NCBI RefSeq assembly: GCF_027533845.1
Contig: NZ_JAPZVN010000009.1
Location: 124,001 to 188,000, forward strand
From: Streptomyces sp. RPT161
GTDB taxonomy: Bacteria > Actinomycetota > Actinomycetes > Streptomycetales > Streptomycetaceae
Reading direction: 5' to 3'
Length of the DNA stretch: 64,000 nt
The notes beneath the pieces were generated by a model. The model saw only the letters and a list, made by a program, of their open reading frames with translations. It ran no database searches and was not told where the DNA came from. A program made the translations under genes and the position numbers. Positions 53,269 to 64,000 of the stretch are shown here, piece after piece. How positions within the stretch are numbered: position 1 is the stretch's first letter; each line of letters opens with the position of its first letter.

Positions 53269-56200
53269 TCAGGCGCCGGTGCCGGGTGGGATTTCCAGTT
53301 CGAACCAGACCACCTTGCCGTGGCGGGTCATGCGGCTGCCCCAGCGGTGGGCGAGCTCGTTGACAAGCCGCATGCCGCGACCGCTCTCCAGGTCCTCCTC
53401 GACGGGGCGCAGCAACGGGATCTGGCGGCTGGTGTCGGCGACCTCCACGGTGAGTGTGCGGTCCCGGAACAGGCGCAACTGCCGTGGTGGGCCGGCGTGC
53501 CGCAGGGCGTTGGTGACCAGCTCGCTGACCAGCAGTTCGGTGATCTCGGCGAGTGAGCAGAGCCCCCAGGACGCAAGGGTGCCGCGGGTGAACCGGCGCG
53601 CCTCGCCCGCGAGGGCCACGTCCTCGGCGAGCGGCAGCGTGGCGATCTTGTCCTCGGGGACCGGAAGCACCCGCGCCATGATCACCGCGATGTCGTCCTC
53701 GGATCCTTCGGGCACCAGCGCGGTGAGCACCGCGTCACAGCTCTCCTCCAGATCGCGGCCCCGGTCGGCGAGGGTGCGGCACAGCAGCTCCAGGCCCTCG
53801 TCGATGTCCTGGCCACGCCGTTCGATCAGGCCGTCGGTGTAGAGCGACAGGATGCCGCCCTCCGGCATGGTGATCTCCACGCTCTCGAAGTCCACTCCCC
53901 CGACACCCAGCGGAACACCGGCGGGCAGGTCGACCGGCCGGCTGCCGCCGCCGGGGGCCACCACGACGGGCGGCAGGTGTCCGGCGCACGCCAGGGTGCA
54001 GCTGCGGTCGACCGGGTCGTAGACGGCGCACACGCAGGTGGCGAACTGGCCGTCGCCGACCCCGGAGGCCGTCTCGTCCAGCCGGGTCAGCACCTGGTCG
54101 GGCTGCATCTCCAGGGTGGCCAACGTACGGGCCACGGTGCGTAGTTGGCCCATCGTGGCGGCGGCCCGGATGCCGTGGCCCATCACATCCCCCACCACCA
54201 GCGCGACGCGCCCGCAGGACAGCGGGACCACGTCGAACCAGTCGCCGCCGACCTCGCTGCCCACGCTGCTCGGCAGATAGCGGTGGGCGATCTCCATGCC
54301 CAGCGTGTGCCGGGTCTCCTGGGGCAGCAGGCTGCGTTGCAGGGTGAGCGCCGTCTCCCGCTCGCGCCGGTACAGCCGGGCGTTGTCGATGGACACCGCG
54401 GCGCGGGCGACCAGTTCCTCGGCCAGCGCCGTGTCGGCGGGCGTGAACGGCTCGGGATGGCGGGTACGGACGAACTCCACGCCGCCGAGCACCGCGCCAC
54501 GGGCGAGCACCGGCACCATCAGATAGGAGTGGACGCCCGCGGCAAGGCCGGGCGCCACCCGGTCCTGCGAGCTGACGATGGCGGACAGGCTCTCCTCGTC
54601 CACCTCCGGCACCAGCACCGAGCGTCTCCTGCGCAGCGCCTTCGCGTAGAGCTTGCGGGACTCGAAACGGGAGACCTCACCCACCGCGTCGGCGACGTTG
54701 GTCATCCCCGAGTCACCCGACTCGCCGACCGCGACCGCGCGCAGCACCAACTCCTTGTCACCGCGCAGCTTGTCGGGTTCCTCACCGCTCAGCACGGGCT
54801 CCAGCAGGTCGACGGTGACGAAGTCGGCGAACCGTGGGACGACCACCTCGACCAGTTCCTCCGCGGTGCGCTGGAGGTCCAGTGTGGTGCCGATGCGGCT
54901 GCTGGCCTCGTTGATCAGGGCGAGTTGCGCCCGAGCGGCGTTGGCCTCGCGCAACGCAGCCTGACGCTCCATCAGGTTCTCGTGTTCCCGCAGATAGAGC
55001 CGGGCGTTGTCGATCGAGGCCGCCGCCCGCGAGATCAACTCGTCGCCGAACGTGCTGTCCTGGGCGTCGAACGGCTCACGGTCGACGCTGCGGCCGTAGA
55101 CCACGATGCCGAGCACCGTCGACCGGGCGACCAGCGGCGCCACCCGAACCGGCTGGGCCCTGCGGGCCAGATAGCCGCTCACCCGGTCGGCCCGTACGTC
55201 GGTGAGCGGCGGCAGCTCGGCGCCGGGGACGATCACGGTACGCCGCCCGGTCATCGCCTGTTCGTACGGTGAGCCGGACGGTATGCGGTACACGCCCTCG
55301 GTCGGCAGGTCGGCGGCGGGGAACTCGGTGCTGGCGGAGGCGAGAGCCAGCCGCCGCACGTAGACCGACTGCGCACCGCCCACCGGTTCCGGGTCCATCC
55401 CGCCCACCAGCCGGTCAAGTACATGCACCGCACATACATCTGCGAGCTGCGGGACCATCGCCTCGGACAGTTCCCGGGCCGCCCGGCGCAGGTCCAGGGT
55501 GGCGCCGATCCGGGCGCCCGCCTCGGCCAGCAGGGAGAGCCGCTGCTGGGCCTGCTCCGCCTGGGCCTCGGCGTGGAACCGCTCGGTGACGTCGATGATT
55601 GAGGAGCAGACGCCGAGCACCTGGCCGGACGGCGCCTCCAGACGGAAGTACGAGGCCGACCAGGCCCGGTCGTGCTCCGGATCACCCGGTGTACGGCCGT
55701 GCGACCGGGCGTCGACCACCGGCTCGCCGGTGGCCAGCACCCGCCGCATCACCTCTTCGATCTCCTTGGCGTTGATGCCCGGCAGCACCTCGCTGAGCGT
55801 TCCGCCGATGTGCTGCTCGGACGACAGGCCGTTCATCCGGGCCAGCGCGTCGTTGATCCGCATGAACCGCAGGTCGGTGTCGTAGACGGCCAGGCCGATC
55901 GGGGACTGGCTGAAGAAGCCGTCCAGGATGGCCAGGTTCTGCTCGACCGTGCGCAGCGCGGCGACCTCGGACGCGGTGGCGAGCACGAACCGCCGTCCCT
56001 CCGGGCCGACGATCGGGTAGGTATGGAACTCCAGCTCGACGTTGCTGCCGTCACGGTGCCTGACCGGAAAGGTCCCGGACCAGCCGCGCCCGGAGGTGAT
56101 GCTGTCGAACATCGACAGCACCTGCGGCCACTGCTCCTCGTTCACCAGCAGCCGGGCGGCGAACTGGCCCACCGCCTCGCTCGCCGGGTAGCCGACGAGC

Positions 56201-56325
56201 TTCTCGGCGTCCTCGCTCCAGTGCAGGATCCGCCCGTCCGAGTCGAGCAACGCGGTCGCCAGGGGAAGCAGCCGATGCCCCTCCAGCCGCGCCCCTGCCG
56301 CGTTCTGCGACTCGTACCGGTGCAT
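53269..56325 (-). CDS. PAS-PAS-GAF-GAF-SpoIIE phosphatase with anti-sigma kinase-like domain
   Basis: A 1018-residue soluble signalling protein. Two PAS domains (about 18-135, 130-250), two GAF domains (about 265-440, 470-650), a PP2C/SpoIIE phosphatase (about 660-885: GGDWFD 693-698, GDVMGHG 712-718, YTDGLIE with D831, DDIAV 877-881) and a C-terminal HATPase_c_2 (about 895-1018, N-box VTNALRHA 937-944). It probably dephosphorylates an anti-sigma-factor antagonist in response to ligand or redox input, while the last domain resembles RsbW-type kinases. No cognate antagonist lies nearby. ATG 56325 has only a weak ribosome binding site; the open frame runs to 56850. Confidence 0.9.
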   Translation of the reverse strand: MHRYESQNAAGARLEGHRLLPLATALLDSDGRILHWSEDAEKLVGYPASEAVGQFAARLLVNEEQWPQVLSMFDSITSGRGWSGTFPVRHRDGSNVELEFHTYPIVGPEGRRFVLATASEVAALRTVEQNLAILDGFFSQSPIGLAVYDTDLRFMRINDALARMNGLSSEQHIGGTLSEVLPGINAKEIEEVMRRVLATGEPVVDARSHGRTPGDPEHDRAWSASYFRLEAPSGQVLGVCSSIIDVTERFHAEAQAEQAQQRLSLLAEAGARIGATLDLRRAARELSEAMVPQLADVCAVHVLDRLVGGMDPEPVGGAQSVYVRRLALASASTEFPAADLPTEGVYRIPSGSPYEQAMTGRRTVIVPGAELPPLTDVRADRVSGYLARRAQPVRVAPLVARSTVLGIVVYGRSVDREPFDAQDSTFGDELISRAAASIDNARLYLREHENLMERQAALREANAARAQLALINEASSRIGTTLDLQRTAEELVEVVVPRFADFVTVDLLEPVLSGEEPDKLRGDKELVLRAVAVGESGDSGMTNVADAVGEVSRFESRKLYAKALRRRRSVLVPEVDEESLSAIVSSQDRVAPGLAAGVHSYLMVPVLARGAVLGGVEFVRTRHPEPFTPADTALAEELVARAAVSIDNARLYRRERETALTLQRSLLPQETRHTLGMEIAHRYLPSSVGSEVGGDWFDVVPLSCGRVALVVGDVMGHGIRAAATMGQLRTVARTLATLEMQPDQVLTRLDETASGVGDGQFATCVCAVYDPVDRSCTLACAGHLPPVVVAPGGGSRPVDLPAGVPLGVGGVDFESVEITMPEGGILSLYTDGLIERRGQDIDEGLELLCRTLADRGRDLEESCDAVLTALVPEGSEDDIAVIMARVLPVPEDKIATLPLAEDVALAGEARRFTRGTLASWGLCSLAEITELLVSELVTNALRHAGPPRQLRLFRDRTLTVEVADTSRQIPLLRPVEEDLESGRGMRLVNELAHRWGSRMTRHGKVVWFELEIPPGTGA

Positions 56326-56618
56326 TGCCAAGAAACCGCCAGTCCCGCGCTCACCTGCCCACCGCCGCACCTCCAGGGTGCTACGCCGCCCGCCGGACGG
56401 CGAGCGCAACGCCGCCCCGGCCGTCCGTCCGAGTCCCTGACCAGCGCTGACGCGGGTTCTGGCCACCTGCACAGGGGCGGCACCTCGCCGTGGCGGGCGC
56501 GGGAACTCCAGGCACGGCAGGACGCGATCTTCGCCTCCGTGCCGGTACCCCCAGGGGGCGGGAGCTGGCCTCCCCCGCGCCGCGCAGGTCGGCGGGTGCG
56601 TTCGGCTGAGGTGCCGCG

Positions 56619-59239
<2,621 letters not shown>

Positions 59240-61246
59240 GTGACACAGTCCGCCGACGCCCGTAGCCTTCCGCACCTGGACGCCGATCTGCGCCGCGTCC
59301 GCGAGGTCATCGGCCCGGTGCGCATCCCGGGGCGCCCCGATCTGGCGGGGCTGGTCGGCGAACGGTCCGAGTCCACGCGCCGCTGGGTGCGGCCCACCCT
59401 GGCCCTGCTCTCGTACTACGCGCTCAGCGGGCCCGACCGCCCGGCCGACGAGCGGGTGATCAGGTGCGCCGCGGCCGTGGAACTGATCCACGTCGGCTCG
59501 CTCTACCACGACGACGTGATCGACCAGGCCAAGCAGCGCCGGGGCGAGCCGAGCCACAACGCCCTGTGGGGCAGCGGACTGGCCGTGCTCGGCGGCGACT
59601 TCGTGCTGCTGCACGCCCTGGGGCTGCTGGCGGAACATGACTCCCGCGTGACGCTCGCGGGCGTCCTGGCCGGCGAGGAGATGTGCGCGGGCATGGTGGC
59701 CGAGGCCGCCGACCGCTATCTGCGCTCCCGAAGCGAAGGCTCGTACTGGCGGGCCATCGGCGGAAAGACCGCCGCACTGCTGTCACTGTCGTGCCGACTG
59801 GGAGCCATGCTGGCCGGACAGGGCGCCGAACAGGAGGAGGCGCTGGCGCGCTTCGGTCATCGCCTGGGGCTGGCGTACCAACTGCGCGACGACATCCTGG
59901 ACTTGACCGCGGCGTCCGGCCAACTCGGCAAGCCCGTCAACAACGATCTGGTCGAGGGCGTCTACACCCTCCCCGTGCTGTGGGCGCTGACCCGCGAGCC
60001 GCGGCTGGCACCGCTGCTGCGCCGCGGCATCACCCGCCACGAGGCGGCCCGGGCACGCGACCTCGTGCTGGCCTGCGGCGCCGTCGCAGACGCCCAGGCG
60101 CGGGCGGACGAGCTGCTGCGGGAGTCCCTCGACCTGCTCGGTACGGTGCCGGACCGCTTCTCGGTCCGAGCGGCCCTCGCCGACTACGCACGGGCGGTGC
60201 TGGCGCCGCCCGCCCCGAGCGGCGACGTCCCACCACCGCGTACGCCCGTGCACACACCCCCACCACGCGTCAACGCGCACCAGGGGCGGGCCCGAAAGCA
60301 TGTGACCGGATGGCTGCGGGACACCGGACTCGCCGTCACCCCGGAGGAACTCGACCATCACCGCTGGGCGGACGTGGTCGACGGCTGCGCACGGTGGTTC
60401 CCGGACGCCGACGCCGACGTGCTCGAACCGCTCAGCTGCCTGGTGACGTGGGTGGCCGTGCTGGACGACCTCTTCGACGATCCCGCGCTGCGGGAGCCGC
60501 AGGACATCGCGGCGCTGCACCGCGGGCTCACCGCGATGCTGCACCAGGACGGCGGGGACGCCGGTGCGCACGGTGCCATCGCCCGCGCCTGGGCGGAGCT
60601 GCTGCCGCGGTTGTGCCGGAACCGGTCGACGGCCTGGCGGCAGCGCATGATCGGTCATGTCGAGGAGTGGTTCGCCGCCTGCGCGTGCGAGGCAGAGCAC
60701 CGGATCAGCGGTTACCTGCCCGGCGTGGCGGACTACCTGTCACTGCGCATGGCGGCCAGTGGCTGGGACTTCGCGGTGGACGTGCTGGACCTGACGTTGG
60801 ACGAGGAGATTCCGCCATCCGTGCGGGACCACCCCTTCGTCCGCCGCATCGAGCAACTCGCCGCCCTGGCCGGGCTCGCCCAGAACGACCTGGAGACGCT
60901 CGACCGGGACGAGGCCGCAGGCAGCCCGTACAACCTGGTGCGGGCGGTGCGCCAGGAAACCGGCTGCTCCCGCGAGGAGGCCGTCGAGACGGTGCGCGAG
61001 CAGGCCCGCGAGCACCTCGACCTGCTGCACGCCACCTGCACCTACGCTCCCGCGCTGGTCCGCACCATCAGCGCCGACCCCGCCGAACAGGCCGCCTGCG
61101 CACGGCTGGTGGCCAGCGCGACCGACCGGTTGACCCTGATGCTCGACTGGCAGCGCCACAGCGCCCGCTTCCGCGGCGCCGCGGACCCCGCCGCGACCAA
61201 CCTGGCCCGCCTACGCGCCGAGATCGCGCTCCGCACCGGCCCATGA
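59240..61246 (+). CDS. Bifunctional polyprenyl diphosphate synthase-terpene cyclase fusion
   Basis: A 668-residue chimera. N-domain (about 1-320): trans-polyprenyl synthase with DDVID at 91-95, DDILD at 217-221 and the GKPVNNDLVEGVYTLPV stretch. A linker of about 25 residues (322-346) is Pro/Thr-rich. C-domain (about 350-668): class I terpene synthase with DDLFDD at 409-414 and the Mg triad NDLETLDRDE at 549-558, plus RF near 643. It would elongate IPP/DMAPP and cyclise the product in one chain. G86/S87 before the first motif carry no bulky chain-stopping residue, so the product may exceed C20. GTG 59240 has GAGGAG 7 bases upstream. Function of the whole is inferred from domains. Confidence 0.9.
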   Translation: MTQSADARSLPHLDADLRRVREVIGPVRIPGRPDLAGLVGERSESTRRWVRPTLALLSYYALSGPDRPADERVIRCAAAVELIHVGSLYHDDVIDQAKQRRGEPSHNALWGSGLAVLGGDFVLLHALGLLAEHDSRVTLAGVLAGEEMCAGMVAEAADRYLRSRSEGSYWRAIGGKTAALLSLSCRLGAMLAGQGAEQEEALARFGHRLGLAYQLRDDILDLTAASGQLGKPVNNDLVEGVYTLPVLWALTREPRLAPLLRRGITRHEAARARDLVLACGAVADAQARADELLRESLDLLGTVPDRFSVRAALADYARAVLAPPAPSGDVPPPRTPVHTPPPRVNAHQGRARKHVTGWLRDTGLAVTPEELDHHRWADVVDGCARWFPDADADVLEPLSCLVTWVAVLDDLFDDPALREPQDIAALHRGLTAMLHQDGGDAGAHGAIARAWAELLPRLCRNRSTAWRQRMIGHVEEWFAACACEAEHRISGYLPGVADYLSLRMAASGWDFAVDVLDLTLDEEIPPSVRDHPFVRRIEQLAALAGLAQNDLETLDRDEAAGSPYNLVRAVRQETGCSREEAVETVREQAREHLDLLHATCTYAPALVRTISADPAEQAACARLVASATDRLTLMLDWQRHSARFRGAADPAATNLARLRAEIALRTGP

Positions 61247-61264
61247 GGGGCCGCTCGGCGCCAC

Positions 61265-61287
61265 GGCGCGCGCGAGAATCGCGCGCC
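61265..61287 (+). terminator. GC-rich hairpin after the fusion gene
   Basis: Arms GGCGCGCG (61265-61272) and CGCGCGCC (61280-61287) surround a 7-base loop, 18 bases past the fusion stop. There is no T tract, as common in streptomycetes. Confidence 0.5.
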
Positions 61288-61301
61288 GGGCGTCGCTAGG
61301 C

Positions 61302-61330
61302 TTGAGTCTCCCCTGACGGGAGGCTCCAAG
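61302..61330 (+). promoter_or_regulatory. Possible MerR-type operator overlapping the merR-like start
   Basis: GAGTCTCCC-CTGAC-GGGAGGCTC at 61304-61326 is a near-perfect inverted repeat (one mismatch) following TTGAGT at 61302-61307. Its layout resembles long-spacer MerR promoters. The right arm also serves as the GGAGG ribosome binding site, so coincidence is possible. Confidence 0.4.
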
Positions 61331-62275
61331 GTGACGGGCATGGACGACGACGCCCTGTGGACGATCGGGGAACTGGCCCGGATGACCGGCCTGACGGTCA
61401 AGACCATCCGGTTCTGGTCCGACGCCGAAGTGGTGCCGCCGACCGACCGCACACCCGCGGGTTACCGGCTCTACGGCCAGGACGCACTGGCCCGGCTCGG
61501 TCTCGTCCGTACGCTGCGCGACCTCGGCATCGACCTCGCCACCATCCAGCAGGTGCTGGACCGCGAGATCAGCGTCGCCGAGGTCGCGCGGGCGCACGCC
61601 GAGGCCCTGGACGTGCAGATCCGCACCCTGCGGCTGCACCGGGCCGTGCTGCGCACGGTCGCCGGACGCGGGTCCACACCGAAGGAGACGCAACTGATGC
61701 ACAAGCTCGCCACCCTCTCCGAGCGGGAACGCCGCCGCCTGATCCATGACTTCATCGACAGCGCCTTCGGCGGCCTGGACGTGGACGCCACGTTCCTGGC
61801 GATGATGCGGAACGCGATGCCCGACCTGCCGGACGAGCCGACGACCGAGCAACTGACCGCGTGGGTGGAGCTGGCCGAGTTGGTACAGGACGACGGTTTC
61901 CGCGCGGCGATGCGCCGGGCCGCCGCCGACCAGGTCCGGGCCCGCGAGGAGGTCGGGCAGCCCGACGAGGACGCCGCCCGCCGGCTCGCCGAACTGATCC
62001 GGGAGCGCACCGCCGCGGCGCGGGACGCCGGTGTCGAGCCGGACTCCGCGGCGGCCCGGCCGGTGGCCGACGAGCTGGTCGCCGAGTGCGCGCGGCTGTG
62101 CGGCCGGGCGGACGGCCCGGAGTTCCGCGCCTGGCTGCTGGAGCGTATGCGGATCGGCCATGACTCGGGCTACCAGCGGTACTGGGAGCTGGTCGCGGTG
62201 ATCAACGGCTGGCCGCCCGCGCCCAGCCTGACACCCGCCGTCGAGTGGCTGATCGCCGCGCTGCGGTCCGCCTGA
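61331..62275 (+). CDS. MerR-family transcriptional regulator
   Basis: A 314-residue regulator. The N-terminal HTH reads WTIGELARMTGLTVKTIRFW then SDAEVVPPTDRTPAGYRLYG. A coiled helix follows (LRDLGIDLATIQQVLDREIS, AEVARAHAEALDVQIRTLRL). The long C-terminal region (about 120-314) is all helical, with many acidic/Arg helices and no Cys pair, so it senses an organic ligand or protein rather than metal. GTG 61331 has GGAGG 7 bases upstream; ATG 61340 is an alternative. It follows the terpene fusion gene; regulation of that gene is possible. Confidence 0.9.
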   Translation: MTGMDDDALWTIGELARMTGLTVKTIRFWSDAEVVPPTDRTPAGYRLYGQDALARLGLVRTLRDLGIDLATIQQVLDREISVAEVARAHAEALDVQIRTLRLHRAVLRTVAGRGSTPKETQLMHKLATLSERERRRLIHDFIDSAFGGLDVDATFLAMMRNAMPDLPDEPTTEQLTAWVELAELVQDDGFRAAMRRAAADQVRAREEVGQPDEDAARRLAELIRERTAAARDAGVEPDSAAARPVADELVAECARLCGRADGPEFRAWLLERMRIGHDSGYQRYWELVAVINGWPPAPSLTPAVEWLIAALRSA

Positions 62276-62284
62276 CCGGAAGGT

Positions 62285-62318
62285 CCGTGGCGGCGGTGGG
62301 ATCCCACCGCCGCCACGG
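62285..62318. terminator. 34-base perfect hairpin between convergent genes
   Basis: Arms CCGTGGCGGCGGTGGGA and TCCCACCGCCGCCACGG form a perfect palindrome centred on GGGATCCC. It lies between the MerR and P-type ATPase stops. Confidence 0.85.
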
Positions 62319-62323
62319 CGCGG

Positions 62324-64000
62324 TCAGCGGACCACCCGCACCATCGGGCGCAGCCGCGACTCCAGGTCCGCCACCACCCGTTCCGCGGCCGGCAGCACCC
62401 GCGGGCCGAGCGCCGCGACACCGATGGCGGTGGTGACGCCCGCCCACGCCACCGGGCCGAGCGGTGTGCAGTCGAAGAAGTGGCTGACCACGGGCGTCTG
62501 CACGAGGGCGACCAGTGCCGCGGCCGAGCCGAGCACGGTCAGCAGCACCAGCGGGCTGTGGCGGCGGCCGATGACCGTCTGGGTCAACTGGGCGCCCACC
62601 ACGCCGCACAACGCCATGGTGCTGGTGCGCCGGGCGCTGCCGGGGGTGAGGGTGCCGATCAGCCATGCCGTACCGGCGCCGAGGCCGGTGATGACACCAC
62701 GGTGCCGGATCTGCCGGGACAGCGGCTCGCCGAGGGCGGCGATGCCCACCGGTGCGGTCCCGGTGGTGGCGGACCGCGCGTCGAACGAGCCGTCGCCGGT
62801 GCCCTGTTCGGGGTCCTGCGGGGTGACCGCGACCGCCATCGCCGGGAACATGTCGGTGAGCAGGTTGACCAGCAGCAGCTGACGGGTGGACAGCGGCGAG
62901 GCGCCGGACATCAGGGTGCCGAGCACGGTGAAGCCGACCTCTCCCGCGTTGCCGCCGATCAGGATGCTGATGGCGTCCGCCACGCTGCTCCACAGCGCCC
63001 GTCCCTCGGCGATGGCGTCGATGAGCACCGAGAGTTCGTCGGTGGTGATCACCAGGTCGGCGGCGTTGCGGGCGGCGGCCGAGCCGCGTACCGCGAGGCC
63101 GATACCGGCGTCGGCGGCCCGGATCGCGGCGGCGTCGTTGGCGCCGTCGCCGACCATCGCAACGACCCGTCCGGCCTCCTTGAGCGCCTCCACCACCTGG
63201 AGCTTCTGCTCCGGCGCCACCCGCGCCACCACCCCGCAGTCCCGCAGCCGCTCGGCTCGCCCCGCACGGTCCAGGGCGGCCAGTTCGTCACCGGTGACCA
63301 CGGTGACGTCCGCTGGCCAGCCCAGTGCGATCGCCACCGCCCGAGCGGTCTGCGGATGGTCGCCGGTGAGCATCACCGGCCGCACCCCGGCCCGCCCGAG
63401 CCCGGCAACCAGCGGGGCGGAGCTGGCTCGCGGGGCGTCCGCGAGGGCCACGAAGCCGACCGGTTCCAGTTCCTCAAGCGGCCTGTCCAGTACGTCACTT
63501 GCCTCACCGGGGGCCAACCGGCGTCGGGCTACGGCCAGTACGCGCAGTCCCTCGGCCGCCAGCGACTGTGCCTTCGCGGTGACATCCGGGTCGACGCCCA
63601 CGCAGCACGGCAGCACCACCTCCGGTGCGCCCTTGACCACCAGGACCTCGGCGCCGTCGTCGTCGATCCCCGCGGCGGCGGCATACCCCCGGCTCGCTTC
63701 GAACGGCTGCACCTCGACGGGCGTCCAGCCGGGGTCCTCTGGGGCGGCGGCGAGGACGGCCTCGTCGGTGGCGTGCGCGTGGATACCGGTGTCCTCGGCG
63801 ACGCGCGGGCAGGCCCGTGCCGCGATCCGCAGCACGGGCGCCGCTTCGGGGGCGTCGGCCGGGTGCGCGGCACCGTCGGCGGTGAGCGTGCGGACGACGT
63901 GCAGCCGGTTCTCGGTCAGGGTGCCGGTCTTGTCGAAGCAGACGGTGTCCACCCGGCCCAGCGCCTCCAGGGCGCGCGGGGTACGCACCAGGACGCCGTG
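62324..64000 (-). CDS. Cation-translocating P-type ATPase, N-terminus beyond window
   Basis: The visible 558 residues are the C-terminal part of a P-type ATPase and continue past the right edge. The phosphorylation motif VCFDKTGTLTENR is near the visible start; RPVMLTGDHPQTARAVAIAL and AMVGDGANDAAAIRAADAGI mark the phosphatase/hinge region. GALWSS-like linker, then hydrophobic helices (SILIGGNAGEVGFTVLGTLM; TRQLLLVNLLTDMFPAMAVA) follow. It pumps a cation; specificity cannot be read because the TM4-TM6 ion motifs are only partly seen. The mycobacterial CtpE/CtpI-like group is closest by eye. Confidence 0.92.
   Translation of the reverse strand, partial: HGVLVRTPRALEALGRVDTVCFDKTGTLTENRLHVVRTLTADGAAHPADAPEAAPVLRIAARACPRVAEDTGIHAHATDEAVLAAAPEDPGWTPVEVQPFEASRGYAAAAGIDDDGAEVLVVKGAPEVVLPCCVGVDPDVTAKAQSLAAEGLRVLAVARRRLAPGEASDVLDRPLEELEPVGFVALADAPRASSAPLVAGLGRAGVRPVMLTGDHPQTARAVAIALGWPADVTVVTGDELAALDRAGRAERLRDCGVVARVAPEQKLQVVEALKEAGRVVAMVGDGANDAAAIRAADAGIGLAVRGSAAARNAADLVITTDELSVLIDAIAEGRALWSSVADAISILIGGNAGEVGFTVLGTLMSGASPLSTRQLLLVNLLTDMFPAMAVAVTPQDPEQGTGDGSFDARSATTGTAPVGIAALGEPLSRQIRHRGVITGLGAGTAWLIGTLTPGSARRTSTMALCGVVGAQLTQTVIGRRHSPLVLLTVLGSAAALVALVQTPVVSHFFDCTPLGPVAWAGVTTAIGVAALGPRVLPAAERVVADLESRLRPMVRVVR

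Overview
The window is very GC-rich DNA with strong third-position G/C bias, frequent GTG starts, many translationally coupled ATGA/GTGA junctions, a two-domain geosmin synthase, a PASTA Ser/Thr kinase, a SpoIIE-type phosphatase and a c-di-AMP riboswitch ahead of a CAP protein. Together these point to a streptomycete chromosome (Streptomyces or a close relative such as Kitasatospora, Streptacidiphilus or Actinacidiphila). The many small regulator/oxidoreductase pairs and decayed gene remnants look like an accessory or arm region. No rRNA, tRNA, CRISPR array or intact mobile element was seen.

Layout. 1-2.3 kb: 3' end of a sensor kinase, its NarL-type response regulator, a rhomboid-like membrane protein and a decayed alcohol dehydrogenase. 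2.3-6.5 kb: CGNR zinc-finger regulator, alpha/beta hydrolase, FUSC-like membrane protein and P-loop kinase. 6.5-15.1 kb: an alpha-glucan utilisation locus with a LacI regulator, a secreted GH87-like alpha-1,3-glucanase, a lipoprotein binding protein, two ABC permeases and an intracellular GH13 alpha-glucosidase. The likely scheme is outside cleavage, import, then hydrolysis to glucose, controlled through TTGCG/CGCAA half-sites. 15-33 kb: mixed single genes (ankyrin protein, three TetR/MarR-type regulators, SGNH esterase, cysteine hydrolase, TTC38-like TPR protein, GNAT, MHS and DHA-type MFS transporters, YceI, LysR, APH-like kinase, sirtuin) with several remnants. 33-39.5 kb: secreted phosphodiesterase-like protein, PASTA kinase, TIGR03118 protein and a CAP protein under a c-di-AMP riboswitch. 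39.5-47 kb: malic enzyme remnant, SDR, LysR, a divergent TetR/NmrA pair with a palindromic operator, transposase scrap, small secreted protein and carboxylesterase. 47-53.3 kb: LysR, then a tightly coupled five-gene acyl-CoA operon (CoA-transferase, crotonase, acetoacetate-decarboxylase-like, 3-hydroxyacyl-CoA dehydrogenase, acyl-CoA dehydrogenase). 53.3-56.3 kb: PAS-PAS-GAF-GAF-SpoIIE-HATPase protein. 56.6-62.3 kb: terpene locus. 62.3 kb to the edge: P-type ATPase, truncated by the window.

The most unusual gene is at 59240-61246, divergent from the geosmin synthase. It encodes one polypeptide with an N-terminal polyprenyl diphosphate synthase domain (both Asp-rich motifs intact) joined by a Pro-rich linker to a C-terminal class I terpene cyclase domain. 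This order is the reverse of the known fungal chimeric terpene synthases. The prenyltransferase lacks a bulky residue just before its first Asp-rich motif, so it may make a chain longer than C20 for its own cyclase. A MerR regulator follows it. This is the best candidate here for an undescribed biosynthetic system.
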